DNA of 7,766 nucleotides from Legionella genomosp. 1 (GTDB taxonomy: Bacteria; Pseudomonadota; Gammaproteobacteria; Legionellales; Legionellaceae). The stretch lies in assembly GCA_945865355.1 (NCBI GenBank), contig CAMBDN010000115.1:1-7766 (forward strand), written 5' to 3'. This document shows positions 6,191 to 7,766 of the stretch, one piece after another; within the stretch, counting starts at the first letter, position 1, and every line of letters begins with the position of its first letter. The translations under genes and the position numbers were made by a program. The notes under the pieces were generated by a model. That model was given only the letters and a program-made list of their open reading frames with translations, searched no databases and was not told the origin of the DNA.

Positions 6191-6196
6191 TAAGGA
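6191..6196 (+). promoter_or_regulatory. Ribosome binding site of the L,D-transpeptidase gene
   Basis: TAAGGA ends 6 nt before the ATG at 6203, a strong Shine-Dalgarno sequence that fixes this start. With a 103-bp gap after the exporter operon, it indicates that the gene is translated, and probably transcribed, independently. Confidence 0.75.
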
Positions 6197-6202
6197 ATAG
6201 TC

Positions 6203-7480
6203 ATGAGGAAAAAGCTACTGTCGATCTTACTCTTCAGCTCAGCCAGTTTCGCGGCACCTCCACCGGAACTTCTTCAAGATAACGTTTTAATAAGCAGTAA
6301 AAACAGTGTCCTTGATGAAATAACTTCCGGTGTCACTACAAAGTTTGAATCGCCTAAAACAGCCAACCGATCATTGGATGATATTCAGCAAATGCTGCAC
6401 ACGCTAGCCCCCACATTGGGTATAGGCGTTATCAATAAAGTACTCACTTCGTTAAAGTGCGCCCAAGATTACAATGTTTATCACAATAACATTTTAACCA
6501 TTATTGATTATTCTTTGCCATCCAATGAGAAACGTCTTTGGGTATTTGATTTAAAAGAGAATAAATTACTTTTTAATACCTATGTATCACATGGACTAAA
6601 GTCAGGCAGCTTATTAACCAACTTTTTTTCAAATAAAAACAATAGCAAGGCCACTAGTTTAGGGGTCTATACTACTGAAAAAAGTTATTTTGGTCGCCAT
6701 GGCGTGTCATTACAATTGGATGGCTTGGAAAGAGGCTTTAATGATAACGCTGCCAATCGAGCGGTGGTTTTGCATGGTGGATGGTATGTTGAAGAGGATT
6801 TTATCAAGAAATATGGTAGAGCAGGGCGCAGTTGGGGTTGTCCTGCGGTACCTGATAATTTATCGGCATCAATTATCAATACGATTAAGGAAAAGTCTCT
6901 ATTTGTAGCCTATTATCCAAACGATGATTGGTTAGCTAAATCGAGATTTTTAAATTGTTATAATCTCTCACCATTAAAAATGCTCAGTCCAATGGCGGTT
7001 GATACCCAAACTTCGCAAGAAGCTTTTGAACCACCAGAAGAAATACTTTTTGCTGACATTAAAAATAACTACCGAGCAGAAACGGAGCCCGTTGTCGTCA
7101 TGGCGGCAGATAACTATGAGCATTTATTCCATACTAAACCACCATTAACACGTATGCTTCGCCGTCAAATCAATCATATGGAGTATGTTGCATTGAATGG
7201 CAAAGAGCTGAAAACAATTGCTACAACTAAAAATGAACTTACTCATAATCAAGACGTTTTAAATGAAATTAATTTTGTAATTCCCGTGGTTAAAATGGTA
7301 AGAGGCTACTACGAAACGGATATGCAAATTTTAAATTACGGAAAGATTACAGATATAAAAGTTAGCGGTGATCTAACAAATAATGATACGCAACCAAAGA
7401 GTTATAGTATCCAGTCAGAGACAAAACCCAATATTACCTTGAAGCCATCGAACCGATTTGTTCGTTGGGTAGGGCTATAG
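6203..7480 (+). CDS. L,D-transpeptidase (YkuD_2-like catalytic domain) with long C-terminal extension
   Basis: This periplasmic peptidoglycan enzyme is expected to exchange or cross-link at the meso-diaminopimelate of stem peptides through an acyl-cysteine intermediate. A Sec signal peptide is visible (MRKK, hydrophobic core, SASFA with cleavage near residue 18). The catalytic domain spans about 60-245. It contains the strand VFDLKENKLLFNTYVSHG (114-131), GVYTTEKSYFGRHGVSLQLDG (154-174), the His motif LHGGWYV (190-196, His191) and the active-site motif SWGCPAV (210-216, Cys213). The order and spacing of His and Cys are those of the 'murein L,D-transpeptidase catalytic domain' family. Family members I know are roughly 200-250 residues. 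Here about 170 further residues follow, Asn/Thr/Lys-rich, ending RFVRWVGL, with no domain I recognise. Cys86 and Cys252 bracket the catalytic domain and could form a disulfide. It may be transcribed separately from the exporter. Confidence 0.92.
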   Translation: MRKKLLSILLFSSASFAAPPPELLQDNVLISSKNSVLDEITSGVTTKFESPKTANRSLDDIQQMLHTLAPTLGIGVINKVLTSLKCAQDYNVYHNNILTIIDYSLPSNEKRLWVFDLKENKLLFNTYVSHGLKSGSLLTNFFSNKNNSKATSLGVYTTEKSYFGRHGVSLQLDGLERGFNDNAANRAVVLHGGWYVEEDFIKKYGRAGRSWGCPAVPDNLSASIINTIKEKSLFVAYYPNDDWLAKSRFLNCYNLSPLKMLSPMAVDTQTSQEAFEPPEEILFADIKNNYRAETEPVVVMAADNYEHLFHTKPPLTRMLRRQINHMEYVALNGKELKTIATTKNELTHNQDVLNEINFVIPVVKMVRGYYETDMQILNYGKITDIKVSGDLTNNDTQPKSYSIQSETKPNITLKPSNRFVRWVGL

Positions 7481-7484
7481 TATA

Positions 7485-7526
7485 TCCTCTTCGTTACGGA
7501 GAAGGTGCCTAAATGCTGGATGAGGA
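7485..7526. repeat. Possible degenerate copy of a dispersed GGAGAAGGTGCC...GGATGAGG repeat
   Basis: The segment starts TCCTCTTCG, contains GGAGAAGGTGCC at 7498-7509 and ends GGATGAGGA. Its outer TCCTC (7485-7489) and GAGGA (7522-7526) pair, and inside them CTTC (7489-7492) can pair with GAAG (7501-7504). From memory this resembles short intergenic palindromic repeats seen in many proteobacterial genomes. There is only one copy in this window, so the repeat status cannot be tested here. Confidence 0.25.
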
Positions 7527-7539
7527 CTTTCATCAAATG

Positions 7540-7552
7540 GCAGTATTACTGC
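7540..7552 (+). terminator. Weak hairpin, possible terminator of the L,D-transpeptidase gene
   Basis: GCAGT (7540-7544) and ACTGC (7548-7552) form a perfect short stem with an ATT loop, 60 nt after the stop codon. Only TTT follows, so it would be a poor intrinsic terminator. It is the best plus-strand candidate after the gene. Confidence 0.25.
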
Positions 7553-7579
7553 TTTACACTCCTATCTGCCGCAAACCCC

Positions 7580-7624
7580 AAAAAAGAAACAAAAACAATC
7601 AGACTAATTACTAATTAACGATTG
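7580..7624 (-). terminator. Minus-strand intrinsic terminator candidate
   Basis: Read on the minus strand, CAATC (7624-7620) pairs with GATTG (7600-7596), and the 19-nt interior holds further AT self-pairing (TAATT with AATTA). Immediately after comes a T-rich run, TTTTTGTTTCTTTTTT. This is the layout of a Rho-independent terminator, though the stem is AT-rich and weak. It lies about 40 nt past the possible minus-strand stop at 7665, which fits a convergent gene entering from the right. Confidence 0.38.
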
Positions 7625-7664
7625 AGTCCGTATACTGCTGTAAAGTTTTATAATCGAGACAAGC

Positions 7665-7766
7665 TCAAAAATAGAACAGCTTTATAGAAGGGTTGTTTAC
7701 TCGGTTATGAAAGGCTATTGCAAGAGCCATCCACATTATCCAAACTATTGGTGTTGAATCAATTAG
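7665..7766 (-). CDS. Possible C-terminal end of a convergent gene (partial, unknown)
   Basis: On the minus strand a frame enters at base 7766 and stays open for 33 codons to a TGA at 7667-7665. The residues include a hydrophobic stretch (IVWIMWMALAIAFHNRV) and end SIKLFYF. Thirty-three open codons could arise by chance, and a plus-strand frame across about 7688-7765 is also open, so the strand is not certain. The terminator-like hairpin just downstream on the same strand is the main reason to favour this reading. No family is recognisable from so short a tail. Confidence 0.25.
   Translation of the reverse strand, partial: LIDSTPIVWIMWMALAIAFHNRVNNPSIKLFYF

Larger units (their letters stand above)
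7481..7664. other. Intergenic region with no recognised gene
   Basis: Between the transpeptidase stop and the possible minus-strand gene end I find no coding frame. The stretch contains a short hairpin at 7540-7552, an A-rich tract at 7578-7595, and a minus-strand terminator-like hairpin at 7596-7624. Bases 7485-7526 look like a degenerate dispersed repeat. Confidence 0.5.

Noticed and set aside
6685..6908. Two frames (minus 6685-6879 and plus 6690-6908) inside the L,D-transpeptidase
   Set aside because: Both overlap the catalytic His/Cys region of the real gene in other frames.

Overview
The window is AT-rich with a compact, one-cassette layout. Its content suggests a gammaproteobacterium: lipoprotein signal peptides, a NodT-type outer-membrane channel, and a periplasmic L,D-transpeptidase. 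The codon and protein style and the long lysine/glutamate-rich coiled-coil protein recall Legionellales. That placement is an impression from the sequence, not a database result.

Left part (1-1199, minus strand): the first 399 codons of a gene that runs off the left edge. It encodes a short basic N-terminus, one hydrophobic segment, and then about 300 residues of coiled coil. Just upstream, and overlapping its start by ATGA, is a 62-codon reading frame (1196-1384, minus) that looks coding but has an in-frame TAA at codon 42. It is probably a decayed small gene.

Divergent intergenic region (1385-1757): two overlapping inverted repeats (1474-1511), one built from a perfect and a near-perfect DnaA-box-like 9-mer. 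There is also a possible 22-codon membrane peptide frame and an extended -10 promoter candidate ahead of the rightward operon.

Centre (1758-6099, plus): a tightly packed four-gene operon for a tripartite ABC exporter. The order is HlyD/YbhG-type lipoprotein adaptor, ABC ATPase, one six-helix ABC-2 permease, and TolC/NodT-type outer-membrane lipoprotein. The first three genes overlap at start/stop codons and the fourth follows after 21 bases. Together they can form a full inner-membrane-to-outside export path. The substrate cannot be read from the sequence, and no regulator gene lies in the window.

Right part (6100-7766): an L,D-transpeptidase of the YkuD_2 type with its own ribosome binding site. 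It has an unusual C-terminal extension of about 170 residues. A 7-bp-arm palindrome flanks a putative -10 box upstream of it. Beyond it is about 285 bp with no clear gene. That stretch holds a weak hairpin, a possible degenerate repeat, and on the minus strand a hairpin followed by a T-rich tract that would terminate a convergent gene whose last 33 codons may lie at the right edge.

No tRNA, rRNA, CRISPR array or insertion sequence was recognised.
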